From contig OY848930.1 in NCBI GenBank assembly GCA_963693285.1, positions 3,162,001-3,226,000 on the forward strand: DNA of 64,000 nt, given 5' to 3'. The DNA comes from Xestospongia muta. Taxonomy: Eukaryota; Porifera; Demospongiae; Haplosclerida; Petrosiidae. A program made the position numbers and the translations under genes. Positions 45,754-57,687 of this stretch are shown here, piece after piece. The notes under the pieces were generated by a model. That model did not search any database. It had not been told where the DNA came from and saw only the letters and a list, made by a program, of their open reading frames with translations. Each line of letters opens with the position of its first letter. Position 1 is the stretch's first letter.

Positions 45754-48700
45754 ATGGCATCATTTCAGAATATGATATTGGTTATACTTCTTATTGCACT
45801 ATTAAACTTCATTAAACCACTTTCTACTCATATTGTCCAAATTAATACAAGTAATCAACTTTGGTTCTGGTTATGTAGTCATAAAATACCACTGCAAAAT
45901 AACTTGACACTTCATTTGACACAAAGTAACTACATACTTCATAACATGACCTTCTGTGTCATTGAAAATGTTAGTAATGTTACATTAAAAGGAGTGGGAT
46001 CTGATGGGAAATCATCAATTAAATGTCAATTACAACATGACTCTACTACTGGTTTTGGCTTTGTCAATATATCCAGTGTTACTTTAGAAAACTTAGAGTT
46101 TACTGGATGTGGAGCAACAATAACAAAGTCAGCTGTGGCATTCTTTAATGACACACACCCACATTTAGGATATAAACAGAAAGCATTACTGGTATTTAAT
46201 CATTGCCACAATATAACAATACAACGTGTTACTATCACCAACTATATTGGATACGCTATCTTTATGTTAAATCCTCTTAATTCATCATTATTGATTCATG
46301 TTCAAGTCAGAGCAGGAACTAGTGGTATGAACTGTAATGATTCTGTTATGTTTGCTTGTGCTGGTAGTGGTATATTTGTAATGTTTAAAGACACTCAACA
46401 AACCTCTCCTGATATGGCACCAGTTAATGTTATATTGTCACAGTCTAATCTTCAATTCAATTTCAACATTATACCAAATGTACCTCCCTTGAGTCTTATA
46501 GGACATGACATATGTAGTCTTCCTGTGGTCGGTGCTGGTGGTCTAACAATATTGTATAATCAGTCATTTCTGGCTAAATTTTCAAGTCAAAGTACAGAGA
46601 TTGGTTATGGTTTAGGTAATGGTGGAACAATAACAGGAAATATGTTAGTCATATTTTATAATGGTATGGTCAACTCTCAACTGTCACTGACAGATATTCA
46701 TATATTTGATGGATACCTTCTTCCAACAACTAATCAAATTGGTGGTGCATGTCTTACTATTATCTCAACTTTGTGTCAAACATGTTCTTTTAGCAGTACA
46801 AAAGAATTGACAGTTTGGACACCAATTTCTTTAACTGATGTCCATATAGTTGCTTGTGGGTCTGAAACTAGTACAGCAACAGAGTTTACTCATCTCAAAT
46901 ATGGAGGAGGACTGTATCTAAACATTTTTGAATTTTGTGGAGCTAAATCAATTGTCTTACTACTTAAAAGAGTGCAGTTCAGAAAAAACTATGCTTACAA
47001 ATCTGGATCTGGTCTTTATGCTTTTGTATCAAACTCTGTCTTAAGAGACAACAACATATCTATAATAATAGAAGATATTGAAATACGATCAAACCATCAA
47101 GGTTCTGCTAGTTACACACTCTATTCTACACTTGCAGTTTTAACATTAATTAATTGGAACAATGTTACATTTAGAGGCAACAGCCATTTTACTGAAAACA
47201 ACTCTCCAATGATTACAGCATATAAGATCAATATACACATGACAGGACAACTATTGTTTAGTAAGAATACTGGTGTCATGGGAGCTGCCATGCAACTATT
47301 TTCCTCATTCCTTATTCTTCATGAACCACTGATTGCTACATTCATTGACAATAGTGCTTTATTATATGGTGGAGCTATATATGCTGATAATGTAGTGATC
47401 CCTGGTCATCATAGATGTGTAATACAAATTAACACTAACAAAACAGACCTACACAATATAGACATCATATTGAAATTTAAAGGGAACATAGCAGGACTTG
47501 CAGGAAACAACATTTATGCTACTCCTCTTTACAACTGTTCCTTTCTTTATCCACAACATGATAAGTTTGAATTAACCCACTTTGACTGGAAATCAATTGC
47601 ACATTTTGATACACCAAACTCTCTCAACAATGGACTGGAACCAATGTCTTCTCAATCAGTCAAAATATGCTCTTGTCGTGTTAACTTCAAATTCTTCAAT
47701 ACAAATAAAGTGGTCAAACATTGCTCTCATTTGTATGCTATTCCTAATGTCATTAGCACATATGCTGGTAAGACAGTAACCATCTCATTGTGTGCTGTTG
47801 ATGATTCTGGTGCCATTGTTTACTCTCCTGCTGTTCTTTCTATCACAAACTATCACCATAAACAAGATAAATTGTCAGAAAATGTACTGTATTTAAAAGA
47901 AGGACAAACACTTGTACCTTTGTCAGGAACTAACTGTACTCAAATTCATTACAATGTCCTTAGTAAACTAGATGAATTCAAACATGGAAGGCTTAACATT
48001 GCAACACCAGGTAGTCCACCATCTTGGTCAGCTGAACTTTATGTACATCCTTGTCCAATGGGATTTATGTTAAAAGGAGATGAGTGTGTATGTGATAGTT
48101 TCATTGTTGACATGTTACCCTCTACGAAATGTAATATTACTACAACAACTATTTCAATATATTCTGGTCAATGGTTGGGTCATATATCTTCTGGGAATAA
48201 GAGTAAGTTGGGATTTGCCTCAGTTTGTCCTCCTGGTAACTGTAAAACGGACACTCTACTATTTAATGTGACAGATCCCTTCTCTATTTGTGAGTCCAGT
48301 AAAATGGGCATTCTTTGTTCACAATGTCAACAAAATATGAGCGTTGTATTTGGTAGTACAGAATGTAGACCATGCTCTGATCTGTGGTTAATTACAATAG
48401 TAGGATATGCTTTATCTGGTTTGCTACTTGTAGCAATAATGCTTGCAATACCTCTCACTATATCAGAAGGACCATTAGCTGGTATCATAATAGTTATGAA
48501 TATCACTTCTGTTTCAACTATTGACTATTTGGATAGTAACAATTGGTTTGTGTACACTGCTAGAGTCTTTGTTTCCCTCATGAACCTTAATCTAGGTTTT
48601 CCAATGTGTTTGTACAATGGAATGACACCAACTGTTAAAACTGCTATACAATTTGTTTATCCAGTCTACTTGTGGGTTTTGGTAATTGGATTCATCATAT

Positions 48701-49503
48701 TCAGTCATTACTCAACTAGAATCTCAAACAGAACAGCAAGTTATTCTGTTCAAGTCCTGGCTAGTCTCATCCACCTCTCCTTCTCTAAAGTTCTCATCAC
48801 TTGTATAGACATCATAGCTTATGTTCCTGTTCATACATCACAAGAAGGAACAGTGGTAGTGTGGTATGGTGATGGTAATGTTGATTATCTCTCTAGTCAT
48901 CAACATATTGCTTTGTTTACTGTAGCTGTGACATGTTTGTTGCTATACATAGTACCTTACATATTGTTTGTTACTTTTGGCAGATATTGTATGAGATGGA
49001 GATGTGTAAATAAGTACTTGCGTCCATTTCTAGAGGCTTTTCAAGGTCCCTACAAACATGGACAAGGTTACTGGTATGGAGTGAGGATGATAGCTGTTGC
49101 ATATGTCTATTTGATGTGGGCAGTCCTTAGAGGATATAATTTCAACCTAATGTTGTTCATGCAACTAACACCAGTTATTATATTGTGCATCATCCAGGCA
49201 TCTCTTAAACCATTTCGTAGTTCCAGGTTAAACCATGTTGATACGTTTTGTCTGGTATTGTCTATATGTCAACTTCAGTCAGCTCTTGTGTTTGGTGGTA
49301 GGTATTACTGGTTGTCTTTTGTGATGGCTTCATTTAACTACATAATTCTTATTTTATTAATGGTTGTGATGGGATGTCAATGTTGGCAGAAATTGAAATG
49401 CAAATTGAGAAGAGAAAGAAGCCATGGTTGTGGTCATGTGAATATTCCATTAGATGAGGAGGATGACGAGATGAAACGAGCTCTTTTATTACTTACTGAT
49501 TAA
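45754..49503 (+). CDS. Beta-helix ectodomain multi-membrane protein B
   Basis: Single coding exon of 1249 codons from ATG 45754 to TAA 49501-49503. Signal peptide about 1-25 (MILVILLIALLNF). The ectodomain (about 26-740) has many N-x-S/T sites, beta-helix-like short repeats and phrases such as ALLYGGAIYADNVVIPG. A Cys-rich stalk lies at about 765-876 (CPMGFMLKGDECVC, CPPGNCK, GILCSQCQ, STECRPCS). About ten hydrophobic segments follow between residues 877 and 1213, the first being LWLITIVGYALSGLLLVAIM. The loop YLRPFLEAFQGPYK before a later helix is a family hallmark. The tail is basic then acidic (DEEDDEM). Differences from copy A concentrate in the ectodomain; B also carries a few extra residues near FKFFNTNK. 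The ligand is unknown; a surface-recognition role is inferred. Confidence 0.92.
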   Translation: MASFQNMILVILLIALLNFIKPLSTHIVQINTSNQLWFWLCSHKIPLQNNLTLHLTQSNYILHNMTFCVIENVSNVTLKGVGSDGKSSIKCQLQHDSTTGFGFVNISSVTLENLEFTGCGATITKSAVAFFNDTHPHLGYKQKALLVFNHCHNITIQRVTITNYIGYAIFMLNPLNSSLLIHVQVRAGTSGMNCNDSVMFACAGSGIFVMFKDTQQTSPDMAPVNVILSQSNLQFNFNIIPNVPPLSLIGHDICSLPVVGAGGLTILYNQSFLAKFSSQSTEIGYGLGNGGTITGNMLVIFYNGMVNSQLSLTDIHIFDGYLLPTTNQIGGACLTIISTLCQTCSFSSTKELTVWTPISLTDVHIVACGSETSTATEFTHLKYGGGLYLNIFEFCGAKSIVLLLKRVQFRKNYAYKSGSGLYAFVSNSVLRDNNISIIIEDIEIRSNHQGSASYTLYSTLAVLTLINWNNVTFRGNSHFTENNSPMITAYKINIHMTGQLLFSKNTGVMGAAMQLFSSFLILHEPLIATFIDNSALLYGGAIYADNVVIPGHHRCVIQINTNKTDLHNIDIILKFKGNIAGLAGNNIYATPLYNCSFLYPQHDKFELTHFDWKSIAHFDTPNSLNNGLEPMSSQSVKICSCRVNFKFFNTNKVVKHCSHLYAIPNVISTYAGKTVTISLCAVDDSGAIVYSPAVLSITNYHHKQDKLSENVLYLKEGQTLVPLSGTNCTQIHYNVLSKLDEFKHGRLNIATPGSPPSWSAELYVHPCPMGFMLKGDECVCDSFIVDMLPSTKCNITTTTISIYSGQWLGHISSGNKSKLGFASVCPPGNCKTDTLLFNVTDPFSICESSKMGILCSQCQQNMSVVFGSTECRPCSDLWLITIVGYALSGLLLVAIMLAIPLTISEGPLAGIIIVMNITSVSTIDYLDSNNWFVYTARVFVSLMNLNLGFPMCLYNGMTPTVKTAIQFVYPVYLWVLVIGFIIFSHYSTRISNRTASYSVQVLASLIHLSFSKVLITCIDIIAYVPVHTSQEGTVVVWYGDGNVDYLSSHQHIALFTVAVTCLLLYIVPYILFVTFGRYCMRWRCVNKYLRPFLEAFQGPYKHGQGYWYGVRMIAVAYVYLMWAVLRGYNFNLMLFMQLTPVIILCIIQASLKPFRSSRLNHVDTFCLVLSICQLQSALVFGGRYYWLSFVMASFNYIILILLMVVMGCQCWQKLKCKLRRERSHGCGHVNIPLDEEDDEMKRALLLLTD

Positions 49504-49759
49504 GTTTAATCATTTCCTCAGTATATGTATTAGAAAGTTTTTTGTAGCTTAGACATAATAATGATTGTTTGGAAATTTTTAGGAAATAAATTGATAAACG
49601 ATTAGTGTCTGCAAGCTTGTTACAACACACACTGACCTAGTTCTTAATTCAGTTACATAGCCTCTACAAAACAATTAAAGAATTGGAATTAATAATTGTA
49701 GTTTGTTAATTGACTAATCACAATAAGCTCAGTATGTAGAAAAGCCCTCTTCTGTGTTG

Positions 49760-50119
49760 ATGATCTAGTTAATGAAGTCTACATCAAGGATATGTGTCCT
49801 GATACATTTAATTGACAAGAAACGCTATGATACATATGTTCTCATAGTTGAGGCATGTCTGTTTAATGCTTGTAAGGGTCTCCATATTGTTACAATCTTC
49901 TATGATTGTCCTGGAATGTTTCATCTCATCAAGATATCAAAGTAGTCTTTAAACAAGGTGACTAGTTTGAGCTTATAAATTCTAAGACACTATTGATCAT
50001 TATGATTACTCTCCTTTACTTAGGATCAAAGCATATATGCTCCCTGCTGTATCTGTATCAGCAAAAGGTTTTCTCTTTGTTAACTTGAGAATAGATACAT
50101 TTTTCATGGTCTACAACTC
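49760..50119 (+). repeat. 3' flank of receptor B, shared with 55.98 kb and with 26.4-26.7 kb (inverted)
   Basis: It holds the phrase atgattgtcctggaatgttt and its neighbours, found again at 55990-56200 and, less closely and inverted, at 26380-26700. Broken protein-like patches (QDIKVVF..GD) are present. No intact gene. Confidence 0.5.
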
Positions 50120-51040
50120 TTGCAAGGTACTGACTTACTGCTGTTTTATGAAACCTGGGGTGTGGCTATAATAACTAGCATCATAATAATCAGTGCAATC
50201 ATGATCATTGTATGCTTCTCATTAATCAAGATGCTAAATGAAATCTGTCAAGCTTTGACTTACAGAGAATTAAATAATTTTGATTTGATAATTAGTAGCA
50301 TATATTGTATTAGCTATTTCATGTTTCCCATGCTTTTTGGAATTGTTAAAATATGATATCTTTACTTAAATACAACATATATCTCACACTCGTTGAGTTT
50401 TATCAAGTATAAACATACATTTATAATAATGTGTACTTTATATTTTAATATTGTAATCACCCTCCATTCTAGTCAAAAATTATCTCCATTATCAATTTCT
50501 CATTTAAGTATTGCTTTTTCTGCTAGCCATAATGTAAATAATCGTACTAACATCTGTAAAACAGGATGTGACCTAAATATCTATCTATATATATATATAT
50601 ATATAGTTTGTTTTGATTACACTCAGTCAGTTAGAATATGTATCTAAAATTTTAATGTTATTACTTTTAGGTTTCTGTCATAGTAGATAGACAACGATAA
50701 CATAGTTGATATTTGGTGCTCAGCTATGGTACTATTGTTTATTTATGGTCACTTAGTTAATTTATAGCTAGTAAATCAAATATTAAAGACTATACACTAG
50801 TCTAGGTTACATATAAAATATTATACAGCAAAATTGACTGTTTATTGATTTATTCAATAAATATGTTTATGCAGGTTGCAAATATTAACAAATTATTTGA
50901 TGGAAACTTAAAGTAAAAATATAATACTGTTTTTATTCCTAACATAGTATCAGATTGACTGTTTCAACCTATGTTTTCATTACTAACCTACTATCAGATT
51001 GACTAAACATACTATGTATATTAAGAATGAAAACAATTAA
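50120..51040 (+). repeat. About 0.9-kb repeat, direct copy at 60.97-61.83 kb
   Basis: 50160-50860 matches 60990-61660 almost base for base. It starts with a small hydrophobic frame (ATAATAACTAGCATC region; IITSIIIISAIMIIVCFSLI then KMLNEICQ.LTYRELNNFDL), about 78 codons here and 60 in the other copy. It ends with the actag-dyad motif (about 50780-50822) and a weak hairpin near 50940-51030. The small frame could be a single-pass membrane peptide or part of an exon; no start context or homologue is known to me. Confidence 0.6.
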
Positions 51041-53100
51041 TAGACATTATTTAATAAATTGTACATTATTTAGTAATTACAATTTATTCAAAAATAATGA
51101 ACACTAAAAGTAAATCATAACTTGTTAACCTGTCCTTGTTGATGCTTATGTACATCCATTACTACAATGACATTGTTGGCCACATCCATATATAACATCC
51201 TTCTTCATATTAATAATAACATTATTTGGTAACTAATAACAAGACAATCATGTTATGTTTAATGATCATAAAGATTATCATTTAAAGGTATTTCACTAAT
51301 CTATCTAACAATTTCTATTGCAAGACCTCATTACTTACACTTTATTGCTAAACTCCATGAGAAGTTAAAGTCATTAAGAGCTTCTCAGAATATGAGAACT
51401 AAGCAATGTCTGTGTATTATGTATTCTGATGCATTGTTCTGAAGTGTATTATATACACTTCTAGACAGATAGTTTGTCCTTTATTTCTTATGACAAATGG
51501 TACTTTTTAGGTAAAGTTTTTTGGGGGTTGTTTTGTGCATCAGTTTTCCAGTATACACAAAGTGTTCATCAAAAGGTAGCTTGTACTTTTCTTGTAATTT
51601 GTTTGTTCTAAAATTTTAGTTAATATACAACTCACAACCATTAGAACATTATATCATTATACTTCAGAACAATAAGTAGTTAGTAAATTAGTAATAAATA
51701 ATAGATATGACTTACATATAGTATATCATAGGACGGTAGGACCACATTAGATCTAGATAAGACCAAGTTTGTATAGAATACATTGTTATAATATTAGAAC
51801 AGAATAACCAATAGACAAAGTTATCCAGACTATCAATATGAAGATATTAAAATAGAGAATAATAGAAGTGTCTTTGGTATAGAAGCCCAGTGAGACAGTC
51901 CAAGATCAGCATATTTTAGTACTGATTCCTACCCTCTAAACCCTAAACTTGAAGTGTTAAAGTATGCGGCAAAGGTTTGGACTTTCCCACTGGACCATGC
52001 CTGAATGTCAAACTGTCCCACTGGGCTTTCTTACTTTGTTAATATAACGAGTTTAACATACATTGGTGTTTAGTATGTCAACCTATAATGATATAATATT
52101 CTAATATATTCTATTGTTTATTATTATCATACACTACTAGTACAATGATGTATGTGAGTGTATGTGTGTGAAAGATATTCTATTACTTTTTCTTTCAGAT
52201 ATTAATGATTGTTAAGATATATAAAAAAAATATTTCTTCAGACATTAATTTTGTGTCAACAAACAACCATTCTTCTCTTTAAATGTCCTTCTGGGAAAGA
52301 CTTTAGCTTCTAATAATAAGACTTGGGGAGGTGAAATGGTCTATTTTTAGAATAAGGATAACATGATTGGTTACTATTTATACTATCACCTTACACATAG
52401 TATGTGAGTAAAAGGGAGTACAATATCTCCATGGTTACAGAGTCAAGATTGGTTGTATTTGGTGATAAATACAACATAGATGGTTTGTTATTATAATAAC
52501 TCAATTGTTTCATAAAATAATTAAAATTAATATTACTCAATGATATGTGAGCCTGTGTATCAGTAATCATTTAATTAGATTGTAATATATTTCAATATAG
52601 AATATGTCAAGAAGATAAACTTAGTGGTGGGAAGTGGCATTGTACAGCTGATACCTATCAACCGAATGTTACTTTAGTAGAGGATATTACAATGTTGGAT
52701 CTCTAATGATATTTATATCTAACAAATATATGTGTAATGTATAACTACTAAATTTATGCATGAATGAATGAATTAAAAGATAAACGACTATAATAAGATA
52801 ATGTCTACACTTTATTTCATTCTATAGCACTTCTAAGTCAAAATACATATGCTAAATGGAGCTATACTTTTAACATATAAAAAATTATAGTACATGATAC
52901 ATAATTATTACTTTATAGTCATGGTAATTAACATTAAATTGTGTAATTATTTTGATGTTAAATCTGAATACAAATTGGATAATGTATTGTTACAAAAATA
53001 TATAGATAGACAAACTAACAGCTAAGATATGTGTCTTAATTTGCTCAATATTTATTTGTTTTTCTTATGATTTTATCATGCATTCTTATCAAACTGTAGT
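51041..53100. other. Intergenic
   Basis: AT-rich; no gene, splice structure or strong repeat recognised over about 2 kb. Confidence 0.45.
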
Positions 53101-53110
53101 AAACCCAATG

Positions 53111-53212
53111 AACTGAGCATGCTCAGTTTAACAGACTGCTTTAATGGCGCGTATTTTAGTGAACTGAGCATGCTCAGTTTATCAAACTACTCTAGTGGCG
53201 CCAATTTTAGTC
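53111..53212. repeat. Two tandem 51-bp units, each with an 18-bp perfect palindrome
   Basis: AACTGAGCATGCTCAGTT occurs at 53111-53128 and 53162-53179. Each is followed by a similar spacer ending in tggcg and attttagt. The palindromes are identical while the spacers have drifted, which could reflect a dimeric protein site near a promoter. No established gene starts nearby; an open frame at 53195-53503 (GTG-first) is not convincing. Confidence 0.6.
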
Positions 53213-55290
53213 ATAAAACATTATGCATTAGCAAGACCACCTTATTTTTGCAATACTACTATACCAGTTAGACCAGTGCTACTACAGGGCCGACATATTC
53301 TAAAAAAGAAGAACATAACTTGTTTTTGTTGTCTACAGTCCATTTCCTCCAATCAACCTAACAGCTATCTTATTTGCAGAAAACGTTACAGTCAAGATGA
53401 GGCCAATGACAAAGGAAATATGATTTTGTTGCAGTGCAAAAGAGAAAGAGAAAGTGTTAAGGTCAGAGTAAGTGTACACTATGTGTATATGTGGAAAGCC
53501 TGATCCTGAGCTTTTTAGCTCTCTGGACCTAGATAATTACAGTCTTTTTACATGTAGCCTCTTCTAGTTACTTTCTTATGACTTAGAGAACCTTTGACTT
53601 CTTGAGGTAACCTATTTCCATATTATATTAGCAAAGCCCAGCTATAACTCAGTTCAAGTCGACCTTCAGTTGGCACTAGTGTGGTAGCCAGGTAGCTAGT
53701 GTGCACATTAAGTTAGTATGTTAGGAGACTGAAAACCTGATGTATTCAGTATAGACATTTTTGCTATTATGATTTAAGTACATACCTAAACAGAACTAGA
53801 ATGGTTAGTACAAATTTCTTCCCATGAATGCTACAGCTGACAATATTAATAAGCATGAACCTTTAAGGTCCTGGTAGCTTAAACTGACAAGCTGAATAGC
53901 TCTATTTGTATTGAGAAACATTTTAGAACCATGACATATACCTAGACACTTGTGTATAATCTGTAACTTATCTGCAATTTCTGAGATCCCACTAGTACCA
54001 AGCTTCGTAACTTGTACTATCCCTCATTCCTCTCAGCAGTTATATATACCACCTCTATGGTATATAAGCAGCTTCACTCCTTGTGTATTACTGTGTTAGA
54101 CAGTCTTTTTTATAATAATCAACCACTCAATATTTATATATCATAAAAATTACATGCATATATACCAGCAGTTCTAACAAGTAAGCTAGCTTTCTTTATT
54201 GTAGGTTATAACCACATGTAGTATAGCTAATGAGGAGTCATCTTGATAACTAACAGAGCCTCCCTTCTAAGTACATGAACTCTGTGGATCTGAGTCTTAT
54301 TTCAGAACATGGTCACAACCCTCTTGTAATGTTCTTGCTGTAATTAGTGTCTACTAGATAACTACAGTACAAGTCTTGTACTAGAATTGTAGTTTGTGCA
54401 GATCAATTTTAAGTGACCTATAATTTAGTATATTATTTTACAAAGCCTCTCCATTGAGTATTGTAACATTTGTGATCACCATGTACATGTTATAACATGT
54501 ATGTATGATATCCTTTGTTAATTTATTAACATGTGTATACAAATATACACTCTTTGTTAATCCTATTACACAATATATACAAACCTCTTGTCAACCCTAT
54601 ATAACATACATTCAGATACACTTGGGTAAGATTCAGATACCCATATAATCTACCTATCACATGCACATGACAAATCTATTATGAGTCCTATAACATGTAA
54701 ATACATCCACTCTTGTCGCCCATTCATAATATTCCCAAGACCTACAGTATAATATTTATCCTACATATACAAACCTGTTATCACCCAAACACATGTGATG
54801 TCTTAGATAAAACCTAGCTCTGTGACATGTACATACACTAACATTTTACATATTCATACCCAAAAATGTGTTTATTTACCCATGTCACATAATATCTCAT
54901 GATATAATCTAACATTGTGACATACACATATACAAATCTTTTGTCATATTTATATACAAACCTTTACTTTACCTATACCAAAAATTATCCTATGATACAA
55001 CCAAGCTCTGTGACATACATACACAAACCTTTTGTAACTGTTATGACACTATTTATTCTTTGACATGTTCTTATTCTATAATGTCCAATAATATGATATA
55101 ATGTTGTCCTGTGACATATACATGCACAAATGTCTTGATACATGTACCACATAACATTCTATTATGCAACAGTCTAATGTCTTATTTGTGTCCTTCATAT
55201 TAATCTTTATGTTATAAAACCCCTGTTCTTCATTATGTAATCTTGATTCACCCTTGTATCTTTCATAGAATCCTGATGTAAATGTCCTTG
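53213..55290. other. Intergenic with loose low-order repeats
   Basis: From about 54480 to 55150 phrases such as gacatacacatatacaaa and tcatatttatatacaaacc recur imperfectly (roughly ten times), suggesting an eroded short tandem array. No gene seen. Confidence 0.4.
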
Positions 55291-55309
55291 TATCTTAACT
55301 GATCTGCCT

Positions 55310-55800
55310 TGTGGTCCAGTTTGTCTGGCATCTGGATTTTACATATCATCTGAAATCTATTGGTTTTTCTTTGGCATCTAGGATTTTCATTTATTCACAA
55401 TTATACTTCGAACTAAAGTTAGTCATATCATTGTTATAGTGGCATCCTGGATTTTTGAGATTTCTCACTGACATCTAGGATTTTTTACTGACATCATAAT
55501 TTTCTTTTTTGTTGTTGTTGTGTTTTGAGGTTTTTACTTGTATGTAAGATTTTTCTTGCTTATTTGCTGCCAATTAGGATCTTGCTTGTTTTTTTGCTGC
55601 CATTTTGGATTTTTGCTTTTTAACCGTCATTCAGAACTTTTCTTTTTTTAGTGGTATCAGGATTTTTACTGGCATCAAGAATTTTAATTATTTTAATGAC
55701 ATTTTGGATTTCTTGGTTTCTAATGGAAGATTTTGCTTTATAGTGGGTGTCTATGGTCTTTTGAGCACTGAAGGTTTTATGTGATGTTTGCACTTTTCCT
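55310..55800. repeat. Degenerate tandem repeat of a ggcatctaggattttt-type phrase
   Basis: Variants occur at about 55330, 55375, 55440, 55475, 55570, 55600, 55625, 55655 and 55700, spaced about 30-60 bp. They are T-rich and non-coding. Confidence 0.5.
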
Positions 55801-55984
55801 TACATCTGGAGTTTCTTTGTTCTGAAGTCTAATCTCTTCTTTTATTCCTGATAACTGACATGAACTGTTGTACACTAGAATTATTAACTAATTTTAGTGT
55901 ACAACAGACTCCTGTCAATTTATAACAGTAATTATTTCACAGTTATAATAACTATTTTTCAATTTATAGTAGGACAGTTGTTTA

Positions 55985-56692
55985 CTAGTCTATGATTGTC
56001 CTGGAATGTTTCATCTCATCAAGATATCAAAGTAGTCTTTAAAGAAGGTGACTATTGTGGGCTTATAAATTCTAAGACACTATTGATCATTACGAGTACT
56101 CTCCTTTACTTAGGATCAAAGCATATATGCTCCCTGCTGTATCAGCAGAAGATTTTCTCTTGGCTAACTTGGAAATAGATACATTTTTTATGGTCTACAA
56201 TTCTTGCAAGCTACTGACTTACTGCTGTTTTATAACCCAACATGCTGGTACCAATATGCTACATGAAACTACTTGTAGAGGAAATAGCTCAATGTACATT
56301 CTTTGAGTCTGACATGGCCAAGCCATACAATCTCTGGAATATCTACATTCTACATTGTTCCTCATGTTTTTAAGGAAGTCAATCCTTCTATTTTTTTTCA
56401 ATTAACAATAATTAATAAAGAGGTCAATGCAAAGAAATTCATTGCATTAATGACAAACAAGATATAAGTGGGTATGGTCCATGACAGATCAGGCTAGGTC
56501 AATTGATTCACTTCACTGTTCCAATACTATATCATAATGAAGACTGTTGCTGAGAACATTGCTGATCAAACTGATTTCCGTTTTGTAACTGATTTCCAAG
56601 TTGATTTCATGATGGTATCAAGATCATCATCAATTACTTCATCTTCCGTGATATGACACAACATTTTTGACCAAAACACAGCTGCCATTGCT
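55985..56692 (+). repeat. Displaced receptor 3' flank
   Basis: It matches 49.91-50.12 kb in direct orientation and 25.89-26.7 kb in reverse complement. It continues past the point (about 56620) where the 26-kb copy changes to gag sequence. A LINE was inserted at its end. Confidence 0.55.
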
Positions 56693-56766
56693 AAGCTTCA
56701 AAAGATGTTACTGATCATGTGGAGTGGAATCTATCCAACCGAATCTGGTGATAGCTTGATGAAGAA
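56693..56766. repeat. Target-site duplication, left copy (74 bp)
   Basis: It starts aagcttcaaaagatgttact and ends cttgatgaagaa. The same 74 bp recur at 60854-60927 with a handful of substitutions, flanking the LINE. Confidence 0.75.
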
Positions 56767-57687
56767 AGACAGATCTATCTCAAACAGTACTAATGAGTTT
56801 CGTGGTTAGGTAGCAACTGTCAGTTTGAGCAACTACTAAGGATTGATTGAAAAATGGCAATCGTTTACTGTTTGAAGTTGTTGTTACTCACTAGCTTTCT
56901 GCTAGTTTCTGTTAGAGCTATAACTTATAACTTCTTTTGACCCGCTCTACTACTCTAACACTCAGTCCTTACCTCCTTTACCTCTTGGATCTCCGTTGCT
57001 TGGCAGAATCGCTGTGTTTTCTTTCGTCTACCTCGCCAGCAAAGGTTCTCACCTAAGACCAAGCATGCTCATCCATCTATCCGCGCCTCTTGTACTGATT
57101 ATTCTCTTCTTACTCTCCTATTGCTACTGTTATTACTTAGTGGTGATATAGAGTCCAATCCTGACCCTCCAAATGATACTGTAAAGTGTGTTTGCTCATC
57201 CTGTGATGAAATTGAATTGGACTGATCCTTCAGTGTGAGATGTGCTCTAACTGGTCTCACTGTGAGTGTGTCAAGGTTTCCCCAGTCATTGGTGGCAATC
57301 TACCTTATGTATGTCCCTTTTGCATCAAATCTCATCTCTTGCTTGTCTCTGAATTAAGATCAGAGATTTCACACCTCAAGGCACGCGTCATTAGACTTGA
57401 GAAATCTTGTTCTTGTAAGTCTCAACCCCTAGTCTTCATCCCAGCTTACCAACATCTCATCCTTCCTCAAATCTTCTACCCAACTTACCTCTACCTCCTC
57501 CTACTCCATCATTTCATCGCAATGTTCCATTACCCCCGCCTTCAAATCACCAACCCAACCTACCTTTACATCCTGCTCATCCAAGTCTTCAACCCAACCT
57601 ACTCTCTCTTCCACTATCTCCCACTCCTCAATCCAGTCTACCACTTCCTTTGCCTCCACCTTTCCTTCTACCTCCTCCTATTTGTCA

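Noticed and set aside
47582..48271. Short open frames inside receptor B in other frames
   Set aside because: Shadows of the real coding frame.
53195..53503. 102-codon open frame beside the palindromes
   Set aside because: No ATG at its start, no recognisable pattern and no splice context.
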